Shown: piece by piece, positions 25,902 through 33,918 of the stretch
Layout: every line of letters begins with the position of its first letter
How positions within the stretch are numbered: the first letter of the stretch is position 1
Source: Bryobacterales bacterium
GTDB taxonomy: Bacteria; Acidobacteriota; Terriglobia; Bryobacterales; UBA6623
Length of the DNA stretch: 64,000 bases
Assembly: GCA_028819215.1 (NCBI GenBank)
Contig: JAPPMG010000058.1
Span: forward strand, 18,622 to 82,621
Direction: 5' to 3'
The notes under the pieces: model-generated
What the model was told of the DNA's origin: nothing
The model's database searches: none
What the model saw: the letters and a program-made list of their open reading frames with translations, nothing else
Position numbers and translations under genes: made by a program

Positions 25902-27233
25902 GTGCCGTCCGAACTCGCCGTACCGGTGGATGCCCCCCAAGAAGCCGACCTGCGCAAGTGCGTGCACTGCGGGCTTTGCCTCAATGCCTGCCCGACCTAC
26001 CGCGAACTCGGTGTCGAGATGGATTCGCCCCGCGGGCGGATCTACCAGATGGTGGAGGTCGCCGAAGGCCGCAGCCCGGTCTCGGAGGACTACATCGAGC
26101 ACATCGAGTTGTGCCTGGCTTGCCGGTCCTGCGAAACTGCCTGCCCGTCGGGCGTCCAATACGGCCGCCTGATCGAAGGCGCCCTGGCACAGATCGAGAC
26201 CGCCACCCGCCGCAGCGTCCCGCAGCGCCTCGTGCGCTGGTTCGCCTACAGTTGGCTGCTGCGCAGCCGGCTGCTCCTGAGAGCGGTCGGCCTGGGGCTG
26301 CTGGCATACCAGCGCAGCGGCCTCGACCAAATGATGCGGGAGTCCGGCTTTCTAGATTCGCTGGGCAGGCTAGGAGAGCTGGCGCAGCTTGCCCCTCAGT
26401 CGCAGGCGCCGTTCTTCTTTTCCAGCATCGGCAAGGTTTTCCCGGCCGAAGGCGTGACGAAGCACCGCGTAGCCCTGATGGCTGGCTGCATGCAGAACGT
26501 GTTCTTCAGCCGGCTGAACGAAGCGACGGTTCGCGTCCTGTGCAAGAACGGATGCGAGGTCACCGTTCCGGCAGAGCAGGAGTGCTGCGGGGCGCTGCAG
26601 GTCCATGCCGGCCTGCGCATGATCGGCCGCGAGCAGGCGAAGAAGAACATCGCGGCGCTTGAGCCCGGCGGTTTCGACGCGATCATCACGAACACGGCGG
26701 GCTGCGGATCGGTGCTGAAGGAGTACCCCGAACTCTTCGAGCACGACCCGGAATGGCACGAGCGAGCCCGGGCTTTTGCCGGCAAGATGCGCGACGTGAG
26801 CGAGTTCCTGGCATCCGTCGATCTCAACACCGAATTCGGCCGGCTAGAGCGGACCGTCACCTACCAAGACTCGTGTCATCTCCTGCACGGACAGAAGATC
26901 TCGACACCTCCGCGACAAATGATCCAAGCGATCCCCGGCGTGAAATTGCACGAACTGCCCATGAGCGAGATCTGCTGCGGCTCCGCAGGAGTGTACAACG
27001 TGGAGCACACGGACATCTCCATGTCACTGCTGGAAGACAAGATGCGCATGATCGAGTCCACGAGGGCCGACACGATCGTGACGGCCAACCCCGGCTGCAT
27101 GCTGCAGCTGCAGGCAGGCACTCGACGCTTCTCGCAACCGCTGCCGGTCCTGCACGTGGTCGAGCTGCTGGATCTGGCATACAAGGCCGCGGACGAATCC
27201 GTCAATGGGCGAGGCGAGCCCCACGGGCTGTAG
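25902..27233 (+). CDS. glcF: Glycolate oxidase iron-sulfur subunit (GlcF-like)
   Basis: A 443-residue protein with two N-terminal [4Fe-4S] motifs: CVHCGLCLNACP near residue 19 and CLACRSCETACP near 72. Two cysteine-rich CCG domains follow (QECCGALQVHAG near 228 and EICCGSAGVYNVEHTD near 357). This matches GlcF, which accepts electrons from the FAD subunits GlcD/GlcE that oxidise glycolate or similar 2-hydroxyacids. It starts at a GTG 36 bases after the DUF1501 gene. GlcD and GlcE are not in the window, so the partner must be elsewhere, or the protein serves another dehydrogenase. Confidence 0.88.
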   Translation: MPSELAVPVDAPQEADLRKCVHCGLCLNACPTYRELGVEMDSPRGRIYQMVEVAEGRSPVSEDYIEHIELCLACRSCETACPSGVQYGRLIEGALAQIETATRRSVPQRLVRWFAYSWLLRSRLLLRAVGLGLLAYQRSGLDQMMRESGFLDSLGRLGELAQLAPQSQAPFFFSSIGKVFPAEGVTKHRVALMAGCMQNVFFSRLNEATVRVLCKNGCEVTVPAEQECCGALQVHAGLRMIGREQAKKNIAALEPGGFDAIITNTAGCGSVLKEYPELFEHDPEWHERARAFAGKMRDVSEFLASVDLNTEFGRLERTVTYQDSCHLLHGQKISTPPRQMIQAIPGVKLHELPMSEICCGSAGVYNVEHTDISMSLLEDKMRMIESTRADTIVTANPGCMLQLQAGTRRFSQPLPVLHVVELLDLAYKAADESVNGRGEPHGL

Positions 27234-27509
27234 GCGATCGCTGGAAGCCTCCGCCGGCCGGTCTTGTCTTCTTGCGGTGCAGCTACTGACCGGTTGCGAA
27301 CGCGGCCTTGCGCCAAGCAGCGAGGCATGACCGCCCAGTGCGATGCCGCTTGCCCTTCTGGATCCTCCGCGGTGAGCGGCTCGTTTCGAGCGCAGGTCGG
27401 CTGACACCGGCCAGCCGATCGGAAAGCTCGAGCGGCCCAGGCCCCGCAATCGCGAGCCGGGGGCCCTGCGAGTGGTAGATCGCCGCTCGGGCGGCCCGCT
27501 ATGCCCCCT

Positions 27510-28688
27510 CTAATCCGACGATCCGAACCACTTGGCGCGGATCCGCTCATACCTGCCGGACTCATCGAGCTCCAAGAGCGCCCGGTTCACCGACTCTCGC
27601 AGTTCGCTACCCGCTGGAAACGCGATTCCATAGTCCTGCCGCTCGATCAGAGGGCCCACGATTGTCACTGTGTTGTTTCCGTCCTCAACCACATATCGCA
27701 TCAGCGGCGCGGCATCAAACAGGATCGCATCGACCTCGCCCGCTTCGAGCAGGCGGTGCGCGGCTCCGATCGTCTCCACCTCGTGCAGCCGAGCACCGAG
27801 TCGGATCGCTACAGCGGTGCTGGTCGTCCCTGCGACCGTTGCGACAGCGCGGCCATCGAGGTCCTCCGGTCCAGCTATTTCGCTCCTGAGTCCCTCCATC
27901 ATCAGTCCGGCCGACAACTGCGCAATCGCCACTCCGAAGAGTGATATTCCGATCAGCATCACGACTGCCGAGGCGAACCGGCCGAGCCAGCGTCGTGGCG
28001 CCACATCTCCGTAACCAACGGTCGTGATCGTAGCCAGAACGCACCAACAGGCTTCGAGGATTCCCGGGAAATACTGGTTGCTGATGTCGGAACTTCCTCG
28101 TTCCGCAAGGAACAGGATATGCGCGCAGAGGAGGACAAACGCAATCAGGGAGCCGAGCACCTTGAGCGTAGCCGTGGTGGCCAGAAACCGCAGCAGCCGG
28201 AGCCATCCGGGATCGTCGTCCACGGTCGTGAGGATTCGTAACCCGCTGTTCATGTAGGGATGGCTGAAGTCCATCTCAAGTTCCCGGTCTCGCGTAATGC
28301 TGATCCCGGCGACGGCGACATCGATCTCGCCATTCTTCAATGCCTCGATGAGATCGCCGAATTGCATAAGGCGGTAGGTCGAGTCGACGCCGATCACGTC
28401 GGACACCTCGTTCCAAATGTCAATGTCGAATCCTTCGAAACTCCCTTCGGCTTCCATCACCAGCGGGGGGAAGTTCGAGACCCCCACAACTACCTCCAGG
28501 TCCTGGGCAGGCAGCGGGGCCGGGAGAATTGCCGCCGCGAACGCGGCAATCGCAACGGCGAATCTAGGTAGCCATCCAGGCTTGAGCCAGATTGCAGGCA
28601 GGCCTGCCGCCTCGCGTAAGGGGCCGGCGGGCTTCCGGAACTCCGACAAGTCGCCGGGAACGGAAGGCTCGGCTTGAAGGCTCGGCAT
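27510..28688 (-). CDS. GluR0-like ligand-gated potassium channel
   Basis: A protein of about 392 residues with the architecture of prokaryotic ionotropic glutamate receptors. After a signal peptide (FAVAIAAFAAAILPAPLPAQ) comes a first substrate-binding half (VVVGVSNFPPLVMEAEGSFEGF, IDVAVAGISITRDRELEMDF). A two-helix pore with selectivity filter TTVGYGD lies near residue 222. The second binding half is VATVAGTTSTAVAIRLG, VDAILFDAAPLMRYVV, YGIAFPAGSELRESVN. The filter predicts potassium selectivity. The binding lobe resembles SBP_bac_3 amino-acid receptors, so an amino acid ligand is likely. The start is uncertain; ATG 28733 and ATG 28817 are in frame upstream. It stands alone. Confidence 0.85.
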   Translation of the reverse strand: MPSLQAEPSVPGDLSEFRKPAGPLREAAGLPAIWLKPGWLPRFAVAIAAFAAAILPAPLPAQDLEVVVGVSNFPPLVMEAEGSFEGFDIDIWNEVSDVIGVDSTYRLMQFGDLIEALKNGEIDVAVAGISITRDRELEMDFSHPYMNSGLRILTTVDDDPGWLRLLRFLATTATLKVLGSLIAFVLLCAHILFLAERGSSDISNQYFPGILEACWCVLATITTVGYGDVAPRRWLGRFASAVVMLIGISLFGVAIAQLSAGLMMEGLRSEIAGPEDLDGRAVATVAGTTSTAVAIRLGARLHEVETIGAAHRLLEAGEVDAILFDAAPLMRYVVEDGNNTVTIVGPLIERQDYGIAFPAGSELRESVNRALLELDESGRYERIRAKWFGSSD

Positions 28689-28846
28689 CGGAAGCGGCAC
28701 CTGCCAGCGGCAGACTAGCATGGCAATTCGCATGAGCCCCAGAGTTGCCAGCGAGGCACGGGAAGTCGCTGCGAGCATCCAGCACCGCCTCGCCGCGGTG
28801 CACATCGACCGAGGCAACTGGTCCTACGCCACCCTCTAACGCAAGA

Positions 28847-29698
28847 TCAGGCCTGGCCGTCTAGCACGCCGCGCATGTAGGAGAACGACTTTGCCATGCC
28901 CAGCTGCGGATGGTCGGCGACCACTTCGTACTCCAGACCCACCACGCCCTGGTACTTGCGCTCCTTGAGCATCTTGAAGATCGCGGCGATCGGCATCTTG
29001 CCATCGCCCACGTCCACGCGGCTCTCCTTGCTGGTAAAGTCCGTTAGATCCTTGACGTGGAAATCGTAGATGCGGTCCCACGCACCATCGATCTCCTCGA
29101 GGATGTCGGCACCCGTCCGCACGGTGTGGCCCACGTCGACGCACAGACCCATGCGCGGATCCATGTTCTTGACGCGCTTGATCACGTCGCTGGGAGCCGG
29201 GTAGAACTTGTCCTCCGGGCCGTGGTTGTGGATGGCCATCTTGCGGTCGTACTTGATGGCGAGCTTTTCGATCGCCCCGAGGTTGGAGTGCGTCGGCGCG
29301 CAAACCATGATGGGCATCCCGGCCGCGACCGCGTACTTGAAATAGTGCTCCAGCTCGTCGCTGTCGTCGCTCCGGAGGGAGATGTTCCCGCCCGCGACGA
29401 CCTCCAAGCCGGCCTTCTCGAATTCCTTGCGGGCCGCCATGAGGTCATCTGCCGAGAGGTAGTACGGCATGTGGAACGATTTGACGTTGACATACTTAAC
29501 GCCCAGATGGCGGCAAATGTCGATCGCGGCAGACCGGCTGAACTTGCGCAGAGAATAGGTTGCGACCGCCAGTTTGAGGTCGTCCCAGTGGTGCGGCCCT
29601 GCTCCGTTGCCCGCCTGCTGTGTCGAGGCAGCGGCCGCTGAAGCCGCGGGCAGCACGGCGGCTGTGCCGAGGAACGAGCGTCTGGTCGTAGACTTCAT
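28847..29698 (-). CDS. Exported sugar phosphate isomerase/epimerase (TIM-barrel, AP_endonuc_2)
   Basis: A 283-residue protein with a twin-arginine signal (TTRRSFLGTAAVLPAASAAAA). The xylose-isomerase-like TIM barrel shows LAVATYSLRKFSRSAAIDIC near residue 46, an H-N-H-G-P-E strand motif near 152, CVDVGHTVRTG near 180, FHVKDLT near 205 and GLEYEV near 250. These supply the usual metal-binding E/D/H set. The start codon is preceded by GGGAG. Exported members of this family are abundant in Solibacteres next to Gfo/Idh/MocA enzymes. The substrate is unknown. Confidence 0.85.
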   Translation of the reverse strand: MKSTTRRSFLGTAAVLPAASAAAASTQQAGNGAGPHHWDDLKLAVATYSLRKFSRSAAIDICRHLGVKYVNVKSFHMPYYLSADDLMAARKEFEKAGLEVVAGGNISLRSDDSDELEHYFKYAVAAGMPIMVCAPTHSNLGAIEKLAIKYDRKMAIHNHGPEDKFYPAPSDVIKRVKNMDPRMGLCVDVGHTVRTGADILEEIDGAWDRIYDFHVKDLTDFTSKESRVDVGDGKMPIAAIFKMLKERKYQGVVGLEYEVVADHPQLGMAKSFSYMRGVLDGQA

Positions 29699-29995
29699 GG
29701 TTGGATACTCCCGTGCCTGCAGTGTAGACGCTGAGATTCTAGCATGCCGATTGTATGGTCGTGGCCGTCCCTCCAACACCCCAAGGGACAGTTCTCGGAT
29801 CGAGACTGCCTCGTGTCTGAAAGTGTAGGCCGCGGTTGCTCAAGCTTGCGCTCTGGCTGGGCAGAACGGTTTGGAGCGCAGGCGGTCCGCCGGGCTCAAC
29901 GACGGCGCGGACATGCCATCCGGGCCCTCTCTGCGTGCTAGGCTTGTTGCCGGAGAGGTCGCCGGCATTCGGCCTAGGCGGCCGTGAGGGTTTCC

Positions 29996-30499
29996 ATGAA
30001 CCAGCTGAAGATTCTACCGTTAGCAACGCTCCTCGTCCTCGTGCCGGCGTTCGGCCAGGACGCGGCGACGCAAAAGCTGCGGCAGACCTTTGAGACGGCG
30101 GTCGCGGTGCTGAATGAGGGGAACATCGACGGTTTTCTCGCCAACATCCACGAAGGGGCGCTGTCGTTCTATTCCTGCGGTCCCACCTCCGGCAAGGAGG
30201 GCAAGGAGGCCTGCCAACTTGACTGGGAGCGATTCTTCGGGAAGACCGCGGCGGCGAAGTTCGAGCCGAAGGACATGCAGTACCGGGTCATGGGCAGCAC
30301 GGGGGTCGCGTGGGGCAACTACGACGTGGTGGTGAAGGCGAAGGACGGCAGAGAGATGCAGCATCACGGGCGCTACACCATGACGTATACCCTTGAACTC
30401 GGCGAGTGGAGACTCGTGATGCAGCACAACACCCCTGCTGCGGACGGCCCGGGCGGGCCTCGGGAACGCTCTCCGCAGGCCGGGCAGGCCGGTTCGTAG
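29996..30499 (+). CDS. SnoaL/NTF2-like (DUF4440-type) exported protein
   Basis: A 167-residue protein with a signal peptide (MNQLKILPLATLLVLVPAFGQ). A cone-shaped NTF2-like domain follows: LRQTFETAVAVLNEGNIDGFLANIHEGA, MQYRVMGSTGVAWGNYDVVV, MTYTLELGEWRLVMQHN. The terminal H-N-T-P is typical of DUF4440 members. ATG 29996 is preferred over the in-frame GTG at 29984 because GAGGG precedes it. The function is unknown; members can be enzymes or binding modules. Confidence 0.72.
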   Translation: MNQLKILPLATLLVLVPAFGQDAATQKLRQTFETAVAVLNEGNIDGFLANIHEGALSFYSCGPTSGKEGKEACQLDWERFFGKTAAAKFEPKDMQYRVMGSTGVAWGNYDVVVKAKDGREMQHHGRYTMTYTLELGEWRLVMQHNTPAADGPGGPRERSPQAGQAGS

Positions 30500-30859
30500 C
30501 GCCCGGAGTCGGCGCTCCCGCCCGAGCCGGCTTCAGGCGGACTCAATCGATTCTCCTGCTTGGAGGAACGAGCTCGCCGTCGCGTGGCTGAGCACTAGAC
30601 CCCTGATGGCTCGGGACGCTGCGACGCAGACGAGCACGCTTTCCTTATCCGCCGTCGCATCTTTCGTCGAGATCGTCAACGCCTCGCCCTTCGAGCAGGC
30701 TGGCGGCCCATGCCGGGCCTGCTCCGTCGTGCGTTAGTCCGACCGTAGTTGCGGCGAAAGCCCTCGGATATTGACGCATCGCTGGCGAAGGACGATCTTG
30801 TGGCCGCAGACGCGCTGAGGGGCGGCTGGACCTGAGCTGAAGGCCTTTATAATCGGAGT
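30500..30859. other. Intergenic stretch upstream of bacterioferritin
   Basis: About 360 bases without a recognisable gene. The end holds the -10 box of bfr. No Fur-type iron box is evident to me. Confidence 0.4.
30848..30853 (+). promoter_or_regulatory. -10 box of bfr, leaderless arrangement
   Basis: A perfect TATAAT ends 6 nt before the bfr ATG at 30860, so transcription at normal spacing would begin at the start codon. The only purine-rich stretch (GGAG) lies within 2 nt of the ATG, too close to act as a ribosome binding site. Confidence 0.6.
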
Positions 30860-31348
30860 ATGCAAGGGGATTCCAAGGTCATCGAACACCTCAACCGCGT
30901 GCTGAAGGGCGAGTTCACGGCAATTCACCAGTACATCGTGCACGCAGAGATGTGTGACAACTGGGGCTACGGAAAGCTTGGGGCGTTCATTAAGCAGCAA
31001 GCCATCGGAGAGATGCGCCACGCCGAGATCTTGATCGAGCGGATCCTGTTCCTTGAGGGAGTGCCCGGCATGGGCGAGCTCAGCCCGCTCAATGTTGGCC
31101 AGAACGTCCACCAACAGCTCGCCAACGACGTGCAGTTGGAGTACGACGCCGTCCGGGTCCTCAACGCCGCAATCAAGGACGCCGTCGCCGCTGGCGACAA
31201 CGCCTCACGAGAGTTGTTCGAGACGATCCTCAAGGACGAGGAAGAGCACGTCGACTGGCTGGAGGCCCAGCTTCAGATGATCGACGACATGGGGCTGGGC
31301 ATCTACCTGTCCCAGCAACTCCCGGATGCGGCCGGCGCCGCTGCCTAG
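30860..31348 (+). CDS. bfr: Bacterioferritin
   Basis: A 162-residue four-helix protein matching bacterioferritin residue for residue at the functional sites. The ferroxidase ligands are at the E. coli numbers: Glu18, Glu51, His54, Glu94, Glu127 and His130. Met52, the haem ligand, is present in the E-M-R-H-A-E motif. It would assemble into a 24-mer that oxidises and stores iron. It is monocistronic. Its 3' end overlaps the convergent gene at 31345 by 4 nt. Confidence 0.96.
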   Translation: MQGDSKVIEHLNRVLKGEFTAIHQYIVHAEMCDNWGYGKLGAFIKQQAIGEMRHAEILIERILFLEGVPGMGELSPLNVGQNVHQQLANDVQLEYDAVRVLNAAIKDAVAAGDNASRELFETILKDEEEHVDWLEAQLQMIDDMGLGIYLSQQLPDAAGAAA

Positions 31349-31746
31349 TCGAGCACCACTTCCATCAACTGGCTGATCAGCGGGTAGTACTGGACCCGCA
31401 CCTTGGCTCCGACCGGAACCTCCTCGAGCCGCAGGCGCGACTTGCCGATGCGCTTCGCGGCCTTCTTGCCGGCCTTGACGTGCTCGCGGCCCGGAGGCTG
31501 GGCGAATGCCAGCTCCACCGCGCCGGTCTTTGCCAAGGTCAGGTTGACGGTCCGCTTCTGAAGGTCGATCGCGGTCACGGTGCCCTTGGCCTTGACCACT
31601 TGGAGCACTTTCTCGGGGCGCGTTCCCTCGAGCGCACCGTCTGCGTTGTCGTTGACGCCCGGGCGCGTGCTCGAGCTGACGGTCCGCTGCTGCGCGGCCG
31701 CGCCGCACACGAACAGCGCCAAGGCTAGGATCAGGCGCAGTGGCAT
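31345..31746 (-). CDS. Unknown small exported protein
   Basis: A 133-residue protein with a signal peptide (MPLRLILALALFVCGAAAQQ). A beta-rich domain of the OB or SH3 kind follows (KGTVTAIDLQKRTVNLTLAKT, VPVGAKVRVQYYPLISQLMEVVLD). The GGAGG before ATG 31746 fixes the start. I do not recognise the family. Its downstream end overlaps bfr tail to tail, and the TlpA gene ends 68 nt upstream of its start. Confidence 0.68.
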   Translation of the reverse strand: MPLRLILALALFVCGAAAQQRTVSSSTRPGVNDNADGALEGTRPEKVLQVVKAKGTVTAIDLQKRTVNLTLAKTGAVELAFAQPPGREHVKAGKKAAKRIGKSRLRLEEVPVGAKVRVQYYPLISQLMEVVLD

Positions 31747-31813
31747 GTCAGGACCTCCGTTGTATCTTGCGGCCCGCCGCCCTCGCGCGTCAAGTCCGCC
31801 CGGCTCAAGTCTC

Positions 31814-32335
31814 TCACAAGACCGACCGCAAGTAGTTGGCAATCTCGGGCCGTTGCCAGTCCTCCGGGCCGACGTACTTGCGCAGCACCCTGCCCTCGCG
31901 CGAGATCAGGTACGACTCCGGATACTTCATCGTGCCGTACCGTACGCTGACGGTCCGCTCCGGGTCCCGGGCCGTCGGGAAGCTCACCCTCGAGCTCTCC
32001 AAGAATCTGCGGTACTGGTCAGGGTCCTCATCGACGCTGATGCCGACTACGACGAATCCTTGATCACGCAGCTGCTGATAGATCGCATCGAGAGAGGGCA
32101 TCTCCTGCACGCAGGGGGGGCACCAAGTGGCCCAGAAGTTTAGCAGCACCACCTTGCCGTCATAGTCGTCCAGGCTGACGCCGACGCCCTGGTCATCAGT
32201 CACGCTAAAGCCTGGGGCGCGTTCCCCTTCTGAGACGTCGTAGACACGGAGGTAGCCCTGCACGCGATACACCATCACGATGGCGAGGGCCAGCGCCAAG
32301 CCGTAGACCACGGTCTCCCTGCTGATGCGTGCCAT
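31814..32335 (-). CDS. TlpA-family periplasmic thioredoxin
   Basis: A 173-residue protein anchored by one N-terminal helix (TVVYGLALALAIVMVYRV). The thioredoxin fold has the active site WCPPC near residue 71 (LLNFWATWCPPCVQEMPSL) and the cis-proline region YPESYLI. It belongs to the TlpA/ResA/AhpC-TSA group, which reduces disulfides in the periplasm, for example in cytochrome c maturation. It is divergent from the pterin operon. Confidence 0.9.
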   Translation of the reverse strand: MARISRETVVYGLALALAIVMVYRVQGYLRVYDVSEGERAPGFSVTDDQGVGVSLDDYDGKVVLLNFWATWCPPCVQEMPSLDAIYQQLRDQGFVVVGISVDEDPDQYRRFLESSRVSFPTARDPERTVSVRYGTMKYPESYLISREGRVLRKYVGPEDWQRPEIANYLRSVL

Positions 32336-32391
32336 AATCGAGGTACAGTTCCACTCTACCGCCGAGAGGGGCTAACGCCAAGTTCCCAGCG

Positions 32392-32811
32392 ATGCTGATC
32401 ACGCGCAAGGCCGAATTCTCGGCATCGCATGTCTGTTCCAACGCTGAGCTGTCGCCGGAAGAAAACGAACGTCTGTATGGCCTAGAGAGCCGCCCCAACG
32501 GTCACGGGCACAACTACGTGCTCGAGGTAACGGTGCGCGGAGACGTCAACCCGGTCCATGGCATGGTCCTTGACCTGAAAGAACTCAAGGAAGTCATTCG
32601 AGAAAACGTTTTGGACATCTACGACCACCGGTTCCTCAACCGCGAGGTCCCGCCGTTCGACAAGGTCGTGCCGACCGCCGAGAACATCGCCGGCGACATC
32701 TGGCAGCGCCTTGACGAACCGATCGGCAGGCTGGGCTCGAAGCTGCATTCCGTCCGCCTGCACGAGAGCGACGACCTGTTCGTGGAAGTCTGCGAGCCAC
32801 ACGCGAAGTGA
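32392..32811 (+). CDS. PTPS-III-like 6-pyruvoyl-tetrahydropterin synthase paralogue
   Basis: A 139-residue T-fold enzyme. The zinc histidines are seen in FSASHVCSN and NGHGHNYVLEV, and the D-H pair in IYDHRFLN. At the position of the catalytic cysteine of animal PTPS (F-G-K-C-N-N-P-N-G-H-G-H) this protein reads Y-G-L-E-S-R-P-N-G-H-G-H, so the cysteine is replaced by glutamate. Family knowledge: PTPS-III enzymes with this change make 6-hydroxymethyl-dihydropterin from dihydroneopterin triphosphate and can replace FolB in folate synthesis. It overlaps the next gene by 4 nt (GTGA), and folE follows, so folate supply is the likely role. Confidence 0.82.
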   Translation: MLITRKAEFSASHVCSNAELSPEENERLYGLESRPNGHGHNYVLEVTVRGDVNPVHGMVLDLKELKEVIRENVLDIYDHRFLNREVPPFDKVVPTAENIAGDIWQRLDEPIGRLGSKLHSVRLHESDDLFVEVCEPHAK

Positions 32812-33251
32812 CCACGCTCACCAAACGATACGGCTTTGCCGCCTCGCACAGGCTGTGCGCGCCCTCGCTGAGCGAACAGCGCAATCGCGAGATATTTGGA
32901 AAGTGCGCCAATCCGTTCGGACACGGACACAACTACTCCCTCGAGGTCAGCATCCAAGGTGAGCCAGACCCGCGCAGCGGCATGGTCGTGCAGCGGTCAG
33001 CCATGGACAGCTGGGTCCAGAGAGCCGTCATCCGACGCGTTGACCACACCCATCTCAATTCGGAAATCACTGAATTCGGAGAGCTTGTCCCAACTTCCGA
33101 GAACCTGCTGGTTGTGATCGAAGGATGGCTGCGCGCGGCGTGGCCCGACTATTTTCCCGGCCAGTCCCTGCGCTTGGCCAGCCTGCGCTTGGAAGAGACC
33201 CCGCGCAACAGCTTTCGCAGCGCACCGGCGGCCGCCGCAGACCTGCCATGA
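32808..33251 (+). CDS. 6-pyruvoyl-tetrahydropterin synthase / QueD family, canonical-Cys type
   Basis: A 147-residue T-fold paralogue of the preceding gene. It keeps the catalytic cysteine in [12 protein letters not shown], the zinc histidines ([15 protein letters not shown]) and the D-H pair (VDHTHLN). It ends in [11 protein letters not shown] with the substrate-binding glutamate. The usual acidic residue after the second strand (M-V-x-D-F) reads M-V-V-Q-R, which is unusual. The cysteine-to-HGH spacing matches animal PTPS more than QueD (C-x3-HGH). It may make 6-pyruvoyl-tetrahydropterin for a biopterin-like cofactor or carboxy-tetrahydropterin for queuosine; the window does not decide. The start is a GTG coupled to the gene ahead. 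Confidence 0.8.
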   Translation: MTTLTKRYGFAASHRLCAPSLSEQRNREIFGKCANPFGHGHNYSLEVSIQGEPDPRSGMVVQRSAMDSWVQRAVIRRVDHTHLNSEITEFGELVPTSENLLVVIEGWLRAAWPDYFPGQSLRLASLRLEETPRNSFRSAPAAAADLP

Positions 33252-33874
33252 AACCTTTCGAACCGCATGGAGCCGCGGAGGGCTCCACCTCAGAGCCTCG
33301 CTCCGACTCTCCAGACCCAATCGAGGCCTGCGCAGAGCACATTCTTGGAAGCCTGGGCGAAGACATTGATCGGGACGGCTTGCGCGAAACGCCCATGCGC
33401 TACGCGAGGGTCATGCGGGAGCTGACCCAAGGCTACGACCAAGACCCCGACGCAGTGCTGCAATCGGCCATGTTCGACTGCTCATACGACGAGATGGTCA
33501 TCGTCAAGGACATCGAGGTGTTCTCGCTGTGCGAGCACCACATGCTGCCGTTCTTCGGCCGCATGCACATCGCCTACATCCCTCAGAAGAAAGTCATCGG
33601 CCTGAGCAAGACGGCGCGCATCGTCGACATCTTCGCCCGGCGCTTGCAAATTCAGGAACGCCTCACGCAACAAGTGGCGGAAACGATCCAAGGCGCGATC
33701 CAGCCAGCCGGAGTTGGAGTGGTCTGCGAAGCGCAACACCTGTGCATGATGATGCGCGGCGTGGAGAAGCAGCACTCGGCAACGATCACCAGCGCGATGC
33801 TGGGCGTGTTCCGCGACAATCCGAAGACTAGGGAGGAATTCCTTGCGCTGGTCTCCAACGGAGGCAGGCACTAG
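33248..33874 (+). CDS. folE: GTP cyclohydrolase I
   Basis: A 208-residue protein with the type I signature: the zinc site [20 protein letters not shown] near residue 95, [20 protein letters not shown] near 118, [12 protein letters not shown], and the second zinc cysteine in [13 protein letters not shown] near 165. It converts GTP to 7,8-dihydroneopterin triphosphate, the substrate of both PTPS paralogues ahead of it. ATG 33248 overlaps the preceding stop (ATGA); the longer frame is only an overlap. An N-terminal tail of about 25 residues precedes the catalytic domain. Confidence 0.95.
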   Translation: MKPFEPHGAAEGSTSEPRSDSPDPIEACAEHILGSLGEDIDRDGLRETPMRYARVMRELTQGYDQDPDAVLQSAMFDCSYDEMVIVKDIEVFSLCEHHMLPFFGRMHIAYIPQKKVIGLSKTARIVDIFARRLQIQERLTQQVAETIQGAIQPAGVGVVCEAQHLCMMMRGVEKQHSATITSAMLGVFRDNPKTREEFLALVSNGGRH

Positions 33875-33918
33875 CGCGGATTGCATCTTGGCCGTGCGAG
33901 CGGCCACTATAGGTTGCG

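Noticed and set aside
26876..27565. Minus-strand 229-codon frame overlapping the glcF 3' end and the spacer before the channel gene
   Set aside because: It is antisense to the CCG domains of glcF and has no motif or ribosome binding site.
30860..31348. Fur-regulated bfr
   Set aside because: No 19-bp Fur-type inverted repeat is visible near the promoter.
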